From Caulobacteraceae bacterium (lineage in GTDB: Bacteria; Pseudomonadota; Alphaproteobacteria; Caulobacterales; Caulobacteraceae), in the NCBI GenBank assembly GCA_947452365.1, contig CANGCO010000009.1:1-52577 (forward strand): a DNA stretch of 52,577 nucleotides, written 5' to 3'. Below are positions 15,694 through 23,339 of the stretch, piece by piece (position 1 is the first letter of the stretch; the number at the start of each line of letters is the position of its first letter). Under the pieces are notes generated by a model, which worked only from the letters and a program-made list of their open reading frames with translations, did no database searches and was not told the origin of the DNA. Both the position numbers and the translations under genes were made by a program.

Positions 15694-16692
15694 ATGGAAC
15701 TCATCGCCAGCGCCGCATCCGCCCGACAGATTCTTGCCCATATGGACGGGCTTGGCGTGGATGTTCGCACCCTGAATGTCGGCTATGTCGACCCTGCCTT
15801 GCAGCGATCTAGCGCGCCGGTGCAGGTGTCGGCGCGACTGAGTTTTGACCTGTTGGAGGCTGCAGCGCGTCATCTCCACCAACCGGACTTTGGGCTGCGC
15901 CATGGCCTATGGCTGAACCTGAGGGGGCTCGACTCCATCAGCCTCCTTTGGGATCACGCTGGCTCGGTGGCGGAATGGTACAGCCTGGCCCGGAAATATG
16001 TACATCTCGAGAATAATGCGGTGGGCTATGAGGTCGTCCATGAGGGCGAGGATGTAGCGTTGGTCCACGATGTGTTGGCCGTGCTGCGCCCCGGTGCCAC
16101 GCAAGGGACATTCGCCTTCGTGACCATGTCCGCGCGCGTGTTCCGGGAAATGGTCGGCCCGGCCTGGACGCCGGTGCGGGTCGAGTTCATGGGACCAAGG
16201 CCTGCGGACACAACCCTGTTTCGTAGCTTCTATCGCTGCCGGGTCGAGTTCGATGCTCCGCGCAATGCGCTGGTGGTCAAGAGGTCGGATTTTGAACAGC
16301 CCTTGCCCCGGCACAATCCAGAGCTCGTGACGTTCTTCGAGCAACAGCTGAGGCGGCAGGTCGCGACGCATTCAACGCAGCCCGAGGATCTAGTCACCGG
16401 TCTTTTCATGTCGAATATGGCGGGATCCCCGCCGTCTCTCGACGCCGTCGCAGGGCAACTGGGCACGACAGGCCGCACGCTGCAGCGGCGCCTGCGGTCC
16501 AAGCAAACCAGCTATGGCCGCCTTCTTGCCAAGGCTCGGGACGACATCGCTGCTGCTCACCTGCGCCGGACGCCGCCAACCCCATTGTCGCGCCTCGCCT
16601 ACGAACTCGGCTTCTCCGACGCCACAGCCGCAAGTCGGTTTCTGCGGAATTCGCGGGCAAACGCTGTATCGTCAGAGGAAACGGGCGAGTGA
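15694..16692 (+). CDS. AraC-family regulator, OruR-like, with possibly frameshifted C-terminus
   Basis: A 332-residue protein: the first 200 residues match the arabinose-binding-like domain of OruR-type regulators, and residues about 235-320 form the AraC double helix-turn-helix (LDAVAGQLGTTGRTLQRRL and LSRLAYELGFSDATAASRF). After RFLR the normal ending (a GxTPxxYR-like stretch) is missing and replaced by NSRANAVSSEETGE. In a shifted frame from 16649 the DNA reads IRGQTLYRQRKRASE, which resembles the expected ending, so a small indel near 16645-16650 is likely. The protein may still bind DNA, since both recognition helices precede the break. It probably regulates the divergent monooxygenase. 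Confidence 0.82.
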   Translation: MELIASAASARQILAHMDGLGVDVRTLNVGYVDPALQRSSAPVQVSARLSFDLLEAAARHLHQPDFGLRHGLWLNLRGLDSISLLWDHAGSVAEWYSLARKYVHLENNAVGYEVVHEGEDVALVHDVLAVLRPGATQGTFAFVTMSARVFREMVGPAWTPVRVEFMGPRPADTTLFRSFYRCRVEFDAPRNALVVKRSDFEQPLPRHNPELVTFFEQQLRRQVATHSTQPEDLVTGLFMSNMAGSPPSLDAVAGQLGTTGRTLQRRLRSKQTSYGRLLAKARDDIAAAHLRRTPPTPLSRLAYELGFSDATAASRFLRNSRANAVSSEETGE

Positions 16693-17034
16693 GGACACAG
16701 AAATGAGCGCGCGGGAAACTGGGCCAATACCGAAGGCGTGCAGGATGCTCCGGTACCGTTGCCTCGTCGTCTCGGTCCAAGTCTTGTAGCCCAGCGCGTG
16801 GTGTAACTGAAAGACAAGTCCCGACGATTGGTAGATGAGCCTGATTGGATTGAACACTTCAGATTTTCGGGGCCTCGGGATGAAACGCAATGGCCCCAAG
16901 GGGGCGCTCGAATAACTAGCTCTTGAGGGTCCAGGCCATAATCAAATTCATATAAAGATATGTTTATGTCTTTATTGCCGTATTAAGCCTGAGCGGCTAT
17001 AGACGGGCATAGAAATTCCCGCCAGGAGCCCGAC
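16693..17034. other. intergenic stretch: decayed sequence then ahcY leader
   Basis: The first 220 bp look like coding remnant: a minus-strand frame of 75 codons (16672-16899) overlaps the regulator end, has no ribosome site and resembles nothing I can name, and the base use matches the foreign monooxygenase block. From about 16940 the sequence turns AT-rich and carries the inverted repeat and leader of ahcY. No transposase motif was recognisable. Confidence 0.5.
16952..16975. promoter_or_regulatory. inverted repeat upstream of ahcY, candidate SahR-type operator
   Basis: ATAAAGA (16952-16958) and TCTTTAT (16969-16975) form a perfect 7-bp inverted repeat with a 10-bp spacer, and CATAT/ATATG (16949-16962) is nested over the left half. 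It lies 60-83 bp before the ahcY start. ArsR-type SahR regulators are known to control ahcY and methionine genes in proteobacteria through AT-rich dyads; the assignment here is inference. Confidence 0.45.
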
Positions 17035-18426
17035 GTGCCCGATTATATCGTAAAAGACATCAGCCTTGCCGCCTTTGGCCGCAAGGAAATCGCCATTGCC
17101 GAGACCGAAATGCCAGGCCTGATGGCGACGCGCGAGGAATATGGTCAGGCCCAGCCGCTTAAGGGCGCACGGATTGCAGGGTCCCTGCACATGACCATCC
17201 AGACCGCGGTTCTGATCGAGACCTTGCAGGCCCTTGGCGCCGATGTCCGCTGGGCGTCTTGCAACATCTTTTCAACCCAGGACCATGCGGCAGCTGCGAT
17301 TGCCGCCGCAGGGACGCCGGTCTTTGCCTTTAAGGGCGAGAACCTAGTTGAATATTGGGACTATGCGCACAAGATTTTTGAATGGTCGGACGGCGGCTAT
17401 CCCAACCTAATCCTCGATGATGGCGGCGATGCCACCTTGCTCTGCGTGCTTGGCCCCAAGGCGGAAAAGGACCCCAGCGTCCTGAACAATCCGCAAAATG
17501 AGGAAGAAGAAGCGCTCTATTCGGTGATGAAGCGCTATTTGAAGGAAAAGCCCGGCTTTTATTCGGCTATCCGCGATGCCATCAAGGGCGTGTCGGAAGA
17601 AACCACCACGGGCGTGCACCGCCTCTATCAAATGGCGACCAAGGGCGAACTGCCCTTCCCCGCTATTAATGTGAATGACAGCGTCACCAAGTCCAAGTTC
17701 GATAACCTCTATGGCTGCCGCGAAAGCCTGGTCGATGCCATTCGCCGCGGCACCGATGTGATGCTCGCTGGCAAGGTGGCTGTAGTTTGCGGCTATGGTG
17801 ATGTTGGCAAGGGCTCAGCCGCCAGCCTGCGCAATGGCGGCGCCCGCGTCGTGGTCACCGAGATCGACCCCATCTGCGCCCTGCAAGCGGCCATGGAAGG
17901 CTATGATGTCCAGACCCTGGACGAATTGGCTGGCAAGGCCGATATCTTTGTTACCGCCACCGGCAATAAGGATGTGATCACGGTCGATCATATGCGGGCC
18001 ATGAAGAACAATGCCATTGTCTGCAATATTGGCCATTTCGATTCCGAGATCCAGGTCGCTGGCCTGCGCAATTTCAAATGGGACGAGATCAAGCCCCAGG
18101 TCCATCATGTCGAGTTTCCAGATGGCAAGAAGATCATTCTTCTGTCCGAAGGCCGCCTGGTCAATCTGGGCAATGCCACCGGTCACCCATCCTTTGTGAT
18201 GAGTGCCAGCTTTACCAACCAGACCCTGGCCCAGATCGAGCTTTGGACCAATGGCAAGGCCTATGACAACCAGGTCTATACACTGCCCAAGGCCCTGGAT
18301 GAGAAGGTTGCGCTTTTACACCTGGCCAAGCTGGGTGCAAACCTGACCGTCCTGACCAAGGACCAGGCCGATTATATTGACGTGCCCCAGGCCGGACCCT
18401 TCAAGCCTGAGCATTATCGCTACTAG
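17035..18426 (+). CDS. ahcY: S-adenosylhomocysteine hydrolase
   Basis: A 463-residue adenosylhomocysteinase, which splits SAH into adenosine and homocysteine and so keeps SAM-dependent methylation going. The substrate-domain blocks ([30 protein letters not shown]) and the NAD-binding motif [10 protein letters not shown] are intact, as is the C-terminal KPEHYRY that closes over the neighbouring subunit's cofactor. Length matches the long proteobacterial form, including the 40-residue insert. It starts at GTG 17035 with AGGAG about 8 nt upstream. The pyridoxal kinase gene follows after 53 bp on the same strand. Confidence 0.97.
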   Translation: MPDYIVKDISLAAFGRKEIAIAETEMPGLMATREEYGQAQPLKGARIAGSLHMTIQTAVLIETLQALGADVRWASCNIFSTQDHAAAAIAAAGTPVFAFKGENLVEYWDYAHKIFEWSDGGYPNLILDDGGDATLLCVLGPKAEKDPSVLNNPQNEEEEALYSVMKRYLKEKPGFYSAIRDAIKGVSEETTTGVHRLYQMATKGELPFPAINVNDSVTKSKFDNLYGCRESLVDAIRRGTDVMLAGKVAVVCGYGDVGKGSAASLRNGGARVVVTEIDPICALQAAMEGYDVQTLDELAGKADIFVTATGNKDVITVDHMRAMKNNAIVCNIGHFDSEIQVAGLRNFKWDEIKPQVHHVEFPDGKKIILLSEGRLVNLGNATGHPSFVMSASFTNQTLAQIELWTNGKAYDNQVYTLPKALDEKVALLHLAKLGANLTVLTKDQADYIDVPQAGPFKPEHYRY

Positions 18427-18479
18427 GCCGCGATAAGAAACCATAGCCAAGACAGGGCGATCAGGGGCATAAATACGCC

Positions 18480-19319
18480 ATGTCCCGCGCCCTGATCCTG
18501 TCCAGCTTTGTTGCCGCCAGCCTCGTTGGCGGCGGGGCTCAGAGCCTTGCGCTTAGCGTACTGGGCATTGAGCCCGTATTGGTGCCGACCGTGCTGTTTG
18601 GTCGCCATCCGGGGCTCGGTGCGCCCGGCGGCGGCGCGGTTGGTGCGGACCTGTTCCACAATATATTGGGCGGGATTAAAGCCAAGGGCGAGTATGCGCG
18701 GTTTGACCTCGTCCTGACGGGGTATTTTTCGCACCCCGACCAGGTCTTGGCCGCGGCAGGGGCCATTGATCAGATCCGAGCGGCACGGGCGCAAGCCGGC
18801 GCCGTCCCGCCCCTGGTCCTTATCGACCCGGTCATGGGCGATGAGGGCAAGGGGCTTTATGTTCAGCAGGCCGTTGCGGATGCTCTTGCTGAACATCTCT
18901 TAACCCGCGCCGATATTCTGGCCCCCAATGCCTGGGAGTTGGCCTATTTGACCGGTATGGCGGTGACTGACCCCCAAAGCGCCTGTCTGGCCGCCCGCTC
19001 ACTCAAGACCACGGTCATGGTCTCTTCCGTGCCCAGTGAGGACCAGATTGGGGCGGTCTTGGCCATGGCAGGCGAGGCGTGGCTGGCCTGTCATCCCCAT
19101 TTGCCCAAGGCCCCAAACGGGGTTGGCGACCTGTTAAGCGCCCTGATGGGGGCGGCTTGTCTTGAGGGCCTAGCGCCGCACCATGCCCTGGCCCAGGCCG
19201 TCGGCGGGGTCTATGAGGCCTTAAAGGCTGCGATTGGCGATGATGACCTGCCGCTGGTGGCCATGGGCCGCGCCCTGTCCGACGGCAGTGATCAGGTCAG
19301 CCTGATCTTGCTGGACTAG
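18480..19319 (+). CDS. pdxY: pyridoxal kinase (PdxY/PdxK-like)
   Basis: A 279-residue ribokinase-fold enzyme that phosphorylates pyridoxal to make the cofactor PLP. Evidence is the blocks VGGGAQSLALSVLGIEP near the N-terminus, LTGYFSHPDQ, the DPVMGDEGKGLY ATP-site segment, and the catalytic anion-hole PNGVGDLLSAL with the general base Asp in GVGD. The usual TQFSNH substrate segment of enterobacterial PdxY is replaced by LFGRHPG, so the exact vitamer preference is open. The serine hydrolase gene starts 4 bp after the stop, so these two genes are probably co-transcribed, perhaps with ahcY. Confidence 0.85.
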   Translation: MSRALILSSFVAASLVGGGAQSLALSVLGIEPVLVPTVLFGRHPGLGAPGGGAVGADLFHNILGGIKAKGEYARFDLVLTGYFSHPDQVLAAAGAIDQIRAARAQAGAVPPLVLIDPVMGDEGKGLYVQQAVADALAEHLLTRADILAPNAWELAYLTGMAVTDPQSACLAARSLKTTVMVSSVPSEDQIGAVLAMAGEAWLACHPHLPKAPNGVGDLLSALMGAACLEGLAPHHALAQAVGGVYEALKAAIGDDDLPLVAMGRALSDGSDQVSLILLD

Positions 19320-19323
19320 GGGC

Positions 19324-20460
19324 ATGAGCCAGGCCGTCGAGATCCATGGCACCTGCCCTGCGCGCCTGGACGCGGTTCGCACCGTCTTCGAAGGCCATTT
19401 TCGGGCCGGCGAGGAGATTGGCGCGGGATTTGCCCTGGCCCAGCACGGGGAGATTCTGGTTGATCTCTATGCCGGTCACAGCGATCTGGCGCGAACCTGC
19501 GCCTTTGACGCCCAGACCCTGACCCCGATCTTTTCCTGCACCAAGGCCATTGCCAGCCTGATGATCGCCCGCCTAGTGGACCAAGGCCTGATTGCCTATG
19601 ACCAGGCGGTGGCAACAATCTGGCCAGAGTTTGGCGCGGCCGGTAAGGCTGCCATAACCCTGGAACAGGTCTTGTCGCATCAAGCCGGATTGTGCGGGCT
19701 GGAGGGGCCTTTTGACCCACAGCTTTGGTACGATCCAGAGGCCATATGCGCGCGGCTAGCGGCCATGGCACCGCTCTGGCCACCGGGTGGCGCCAGCGGC
19801 TATCACCCCATCACGGTCGGCTATCTAGTGGGCGAGGTTTTTCGGCGGTTGGATGGACGCAGTCTGGGAACGGCCCTGCGCCAGGACCTGAGCCAGCCTT
19901 TGGGTCTGGATCTTTGGATTGGGCTGCCCGCACATGAACATGGCCGCTGCGCCCAGATGCAAAGGCCAAAAACCCTGCCCAAGCTTGGGCCCATGACCGA
20001 GCCGAGACGCCTGGCCTTTGGCACGGCCTGGGCCGCACCGAGTGGGCGTGAAAGCCCAGACTGGCGCAGTATGGAAATTCCGTCGGCCAATGGCCATGCC
20101 ACAGCCCCGGCCTTGGCGCGGCTGATGAGCGTGCTGGCCTGTCATGGCCAGCTAGATGGCCGCACTGTGCTGTCCGACGCCATGGCCAAGGCGGTCATGC
20201 GTGAGCGCATAAGCGGCAATGATCTGGTTCTACCGCGCCATGTCAGCTGGGGTGCAGGCCTGATGCGCAATGATGTGACTGAGATCTATGGCCCAGGTGT
20301 AAACACGGTCGGCCATTATGGATGGGGTGGTTCCTGTGTCTTTGCCGACCCGGATACAGGCTTGTCTGGGGCCTATGTGATGAATCGGCAATCGGCCCAT
20401 CTGGTTGGCGATCCACGCGCCATGGCCCTGATTACGGCGGCTTATCGCGCCCTGGTCTAG
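19324..20460 (+). CDS. serine hydrolase of the beta-lactamase/class C esterase family
   Basis: A 378-residue protein with the S-x-x-K nucleophile motif SCTK (Ser71, Lys74) and the second catalytic Tyr in GYHPITVGYLVGE (Tyr160). It belongs to the EstB/LpqF-like beta-lactamase superfamily, mainly esterases and peptidases. No signal peptide is visible, so it is likely cytoplasmic and not a true beta-lactamase. A late HYGWGGS segment occupies the position of the KTG-like third motif. The stop codon overlaps that of the convergent 98-residue gene within CTAG (20457-20460). Substrate unknown. Confidence 0.85.
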   Translation: MSQAVEIHGTCPARLDAVRTVFEGHFRAGEEIGAGFALAQHGEILVDLYAGHSDLARTCAFDAQTLTPIFSCTKAIASLMIARLVDQGLIAYDQAVATIWPEFGAAGKAAITLEQVLSHQAGLCGLEGPFDPQLWYDPEAICARLAAMAPLWPPGGASGYHPITVGYLVGEVFRRLDGRSLGTALRQDLSQPLGLDLWIGLPAHEHGRCAQMQRPKTLPKLGPMTEPRRLAFGTAWAAPSGRESPDWRSMEIPSANGHATAPALARLMSVLACHGQLDGRTVLSDAMAKAVMRERISGNDLVLPRHVSWGAGLMRNDVTEIYGPGVNTVGHYGWGGSCVFADPDTGLSGAYVMNRQSAHLVGDPRAMALITAAYRALV

Positions 20461-20753
20461 TCTTCAGACACCCCTACACGTCGAAAACAGTCCAGAATCA
20501 GACGCGCCTCATCGCGCATAATATCCAGCAAGGTTACAGCATTGGCATGCCGCGATCGCGCATCCACCTCGTTTGGCAGGGCGGAAAACAACTCGCCCTT
20601 ATCGATCGCCTCCAACAGGGCCAAGACCCGCAAGGTATGGGTCCTCGCTAGTGTCAAAGGATCACGGCCAAAAAATGAAACCCGCTCGTCCCTCGCCTCA
20701 ATCTCCCGATATCGATCGGCAATGCTGATAATGTCGGGATCATTAGGGTTCAT
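20457..20753 (-). CDS. 98-residue helical protein downstream of luxI
   Basis: A 98-residue protein without a family name that I recognise. It looks mostly alpha-helical, with charged segments IADRYREIEARDERVSFFG and a LARTHTLRVLALLEAIDKG stretch; it has no signal peptide, helix-turn-helix or cysteine pairs. It begins 62 bp after the luxI stop on the same strand, so it is probably in the quorum-sensing transcript and could modulate the synthase or the receptor. That role is inference from position. Its stop codon overlaps that of the convergent serine hydrolase gene. Confidence 0.6.
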   Translation of the reverse strand: MNPNDPDIISIADRYREIEARDERVSFFGRDPLTLARTHTLRVLALLEAIDKGELFSALPNEVDARSRHANAVTLLDIMRDEARLILDCFRRVGVSED

Positions 20754-20815
20754 GATTGCACTCCTAAAATGGGAAGCATATCTGCTGCAGCTGAGTTGGG
20801 ATTATCTGGGTTTAG

Positions 20816-21433
20816 CTAGGCGGCTTGGGCCTGATCACTCAAGGCAATCAAGGGGCGCTTGAGACCCAAGGATTTTCGAAAATGGCTGAGGGACTCAGCA
20901 CTAACCTCAATAGCAATCGCACCGATTTCTTCCCCATTGACCATTTGCGGCAGTCCCAAGGGTTCGCAATTCCAGCCAACCGCCAGAACCTGGGCCAAGA
21001 ACGCCATGTGGGTAACGGAAACATAGCGGCGAATGCCGTGCAGCAGGCCATATTCCATCAAGGCTGTGCAAAGGTGACGCCGAACCGTCGACGGGTCTGC
21101 GACCTTGGGCGCGGTACACAGGCGCGTAATCTCCCAAACATCCTCCGAATTGGGGGGGGCGCCATCACATAGAAATGGAAAGATCTCGCTCATGAGATGC
21201 GGGCATTGGGTCGGCAACAAACGTACTGAACCGAGGTGCGCGCGGGTCTGCGGATCGGAAACCATCAAATAGACCGCATCATCATTATCGAACTGATCAA
21301 TTTCGTACTGACCATCGATAACGGGTATGTCCCATTTCAGAAAATCAACAAAGACCTGCTTTCGATGCCTGTGCATCGATTGCAACTCGGGGGCAAGCGC
21401 CTCACGGTTTTTTGCACCAACAATCCTGATCAT
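20816..21433 (-). CDS. luxI: acyl-homoserine-lactone synthase (LuxI family)
   Basis: A 205-residue autoinducer synthase. The invariant LuxI residues are in place: Arg24, Phe28, Trp34, Asp46, Asp49, Arg71, Phe85, Glu101 and Arg104 (in VWEITRLC). It joins SAM with an acyl group to give an N-acyl-homoserine lactone; chain length cannot be read from the sequence. It lies 82 bp downstream of a LuxR-type gene on the same strand, with a 16-bp G/C dyad between them. The unnamed 98-residue gene follows. The locus therefore is a self-contained luxR-luxI quorum-sensing pair. Confidence 0.94.
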   Translation of the reverse strand: MIRIVGAKNREALAPELQSMHRHRKQVFVDFLKWDIPVIDGQYEIDQFDNDDAVYLMVSDPQTRAHLGSVRLLPTQCPHLMSEIFPFLCDGAPPNSEDVWEITRLCTAPKVADPSTVRRHLCTALMEYGLLHGIRRYVSVTHMAFLAQVLAVGWNCEPLGLPQMVNGEEIGAIAIEVSAESLSHFRKSLGLKRPLIALSDQAQAA

Positions 21434-21492
21434 TACACACCTCTATTGGATGAAGTGTCGCGACCCTAAGGGAGGGCATGATCTGCGCATAT

Positions 21493-21508
21493 TCCCCCAT
21501 TCGGGGGA
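21493..21508. promoter_or_regulatory. G/C dyad between luxR and luxI, candidate lux-type box
   Basis: TCCCCC-ATTC-GGGGGA is a 6-bp inverted repeat with a 4-base centre, centred about 67 bp upstream of the luxI start. There is no T tract after it, so a terminator is less likely than an operator for the adjacent LuxR protein. Its sequence differs from the classical lux box. Confidence 0.45.
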
Positions 21509-21515
21509 TAGGCTC

Positions 21516-22271
21516 CTACTGGATGATGTCAGAAAAGGTCAGTTGGCTATTATAAAGGGCGCGGACCACGAGTTGTGTCCGCGAGGCCACGCCAAATCTA
21601 CGCTTGGCCTCCTCAACATGTTGATGAACGGTTTGATCGCTAATGCCAAGCAAACGCGAAATATCCCAGTCGCTCTTTCCGCGCCCGACAAGCACAACGC
21701 AATCGAGCTGACGCTGGGTTAGGTTGCGCACCTTGGTTGATGGCGTTAGTTTTTCGGTGCCACCCCGTGCAATCCGGCGCGCAGCCTCAAAGGTGAAGCA
21801 TGCGACATACTGTGCAGCGGGCAGTGACGCTTCCGGCAAGCTTGCCCCCCGGCCAACACTCATAGAACATGAACCCATGATCTCGCCGGGGACGTGCATC
21901 GGCACGGTAAAGCCCTCGCCAAATCCCATCCTGTTCCACTCGTCTAGGCTTTCCTTCTGGCGAGCACTTAAGTTGAGTAGACTTGGCAGCTGCGACCAAA
22001 TGAAACCTACCGAGCGCTTTTGACAGGCCATTATAACAGGATTGTCTGCAAAATAATTGCGCGCCCGCATAATGTCACGCCAAGCTTCAGGATAATTGCT
22101 GAGGCGAACAACACTTTCAGGAACAACGGATCCAGGAACATGATGAACGAAAGCATAAAGGTCAAAGCCTAGGCTTTGCATGATGCTGGCTAATGCTGGT
22201 TCTAACTCCGCCATCTCGGTTACCCGATTAGCCTCGCGGACAAAGGCTTGAACATCGTGAAACTGGCCCAT
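21516..22271 (-). CDS. luxR: LuxR-family quorum-sensing regulator
   Basis: A 251-residue protein with an N-terminal autoinducer-binding domain (the Trp/Asp pocket residues lie in YPEAWRDIMRARNYFADNPV and the following FIWSQLP) and a C-terminal GerE helix-turn-helix (LTQRQLDCVVLVGRGKSDWDIS then ISDQTVHQHVEEAKRRFG). It should bind the acyl-homoserine lactone made by the LuxI protein next door. ATG 22271 is chosen because GGGGA lies 6 nt before it; the ATG at 22277 would touch that site. It is followed by luxI on the same strand. Confidence 0.93.
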   Translation of the reverse strand: MGQFHDVQAFVREANRVTEMAELEPALASIMQSLGFDLYAFVHHVPGSVVPESVVRLSNYPEAWRDIMRARNYFADNPVIMACQKRSVGFIWSQLPSLLNLSARQKESLDEWNRMGFGEGFTVPMHVPGEIMGSCSMSVGRGASLPEASLPAAQYVACFTFEAARRIARGGTEKLTPSTKVRNLTQRQLDCVVLVGRGKSDWDISRLLGISDQTVHQHVEEAKRRFGVASRTQLVVRALYNSQLTFSDIIQ

Positions 22272-22443
22272 GATCATTCCCCGCGCCCGAGGAACAACTA
22301 CCTATATATGTAAATATTTCAAGGCCTCCATGGGTCGAAATTGAGGCGTGTCAATTTTGGCTTGAGTCCGCAACACGCGCCCTGGATCTGATTATTGCAA
22401 GGAGAGAGGGGTGTTTGACCCTTAAGGCCGCGTCGGACCGCGT

Positions 22444-22857
22444 CTAACCGGCCGCGCGATTATGGTCCAGCTCGTCTTCGCGTGCGAGTTCTTGGGCGAT
22501 ATTGACGATCACGCGCCGGCGGCCCGCCGACAAGATGGAGGAATAGGCCTTGATCAATTCCACAGCGCCAGTTTCCTTTAATTGAACGGCCTCGATCGCC
22601 ACTTGGTCCGACACATCGCCCTCAACATCCAGATCGCCAATTAGGTCCTGCACGCGGCATTTTAGGGTCCGGGCAATATCGACCAGACGCGAGAAACTAA
22701 CCCGGTTGGCCCCGCGTTCGTATTTTTGAATCTGCTGAAAGGTCAGGCCAATCTGGCTCGCCAAGTCATCCTGGGACAGCCCCAAGGTCTTGCGGCGAAT
22801 CCGGATCCGAGCGCCGAGCGCGATATCAAGCGGATGGGATACATGCTCAGCAATCAT
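22444..22857 (-). CDS. XRE-family helix-turn-helix regulator
   Basis: A 137-residue regulator with a Cro/CI helix-turn-helix near residues 16-70 (RIRRKTLGLSQDDLASQIGL, then QQIQKYERGANRVSFSRL) and a C-terminal helical tail of about 60 residues. This is the short alphaproteobacterial type that often regulates developmental or cell-cycle genes. The start at 22857 has AGG 7 nt upstream; the open frame reaches 22893. A perfect 6+6 palindrome (22890-22903) lies about 40 bp before the start and could be an autoregulatory site. It follows the quorum-sensing locus but is separated from it by 172 bp. Confidence 0.87.
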   Translation of the reverse strand: MIAEHVSHPLDIALGARIRIRRKTLGLSQDDLASQIGLTFQQIQKYERGANRVSFSRLVDIARTLKCRVQDLIGDLDVEGDVSDQVAIEAVQLKETGAVELIKAYSSILSAGRRRVIVNIAQELAREDELDHNRAAG

Positions 22858-22889
22858 AGTAATCCTCATTAGGCAACCCCGCGTTGCGA

Positions 22890-22903
22890 GCATACCCGTA
22901 TGC
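22890..22903. promoter_or_regulatory. palindrome upstream of the XRE gene, candidate operator
   Basis: GCATAC-CC-GTATGC is a perfect 6-bp inverted repeat with a 2-base centre. Its location just before the regulator gene suits autoregulation, as is common for XRE proteins. Not tested against other sites in the genome. Confidence 0.45.
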
Positions 22904-23207
22904 TAAAAAATGACATTCTGTCCAATAAAAAATACAGTCTTTTATAGTTATCGCTGATAATACCATTTATAGGCGCAATTAGTTGATAAATTTCTAGTGA
23001 TACGCGCCGAGCGCATAATTGAACCAACGAATGTCGCACATTCTACAGTACTGATAGAATGGTAAATATAAAATAGGAGTATTATTTGACGTTAATTCAA
23101 TACAATTAACTATTTGAAAACTCTGCGGCGATAACTGCATATGTGCTAAAGCTGGAAAAATTGATATGGATACCTATGATTACCAATATATCCACTTATC
23201 CGTAAAA
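22904..23207. other. AT-rich intergenic stretch with nested palindromes
   Basis: About 300 bp with no open frame on either strand. It contains TTATC-GCT-GATAA (22948-22960) and a nested dyad at 23039-23061 (CATTCTA and TAGAATG around the 8-bp palindrome CAGTACTG). A TTGACG occurs near 23087 and leads towards the terminator at 23208-23238, so a plus-strand transcript of about 120 nt is conceivable. Confidence 0.4.
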
Positions 23208-23238
23208 AAAACAGCCGAGCTATGCGCCCGGCTGTTTT
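23208..23238. terminator. bidirectional intrinsic terminator downstream of typA
   Basis: AAAACAGCCG (23208-23217) pairs with CGGCTGTTTT (23229-23238) over an 11-nt loop. On the minus strand the stem is followed by eight T residues, about 100 nt past the typA stop; on the plus strand by TTTTATTTTT. It can work in both directions. Confidence 0.85.
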
Positions 23239-23339
23239 ATTTTTGGTATAGACGTCAAGAGTTTGGCCAAAATCAAACAGGGCACATAAGCCCAAGAGTC
23301 AATCCATGATCAACCGCCCCATCTGTGCTTGGATAAACC

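Noticed and set aside
16940-17034. SAH or SAM riboswitch before ahcY
   Set aside because: I could not find the conserved core or pseudoknot pairing; an AT-rich operator dyad explains the sequence better.
22428-22445. Short match to the repeat (CGGACCGCGTC) after the XRE gene
   Set aside because: Only 11 bases match, which is expected by chance in this composition; not a third repeat copy.
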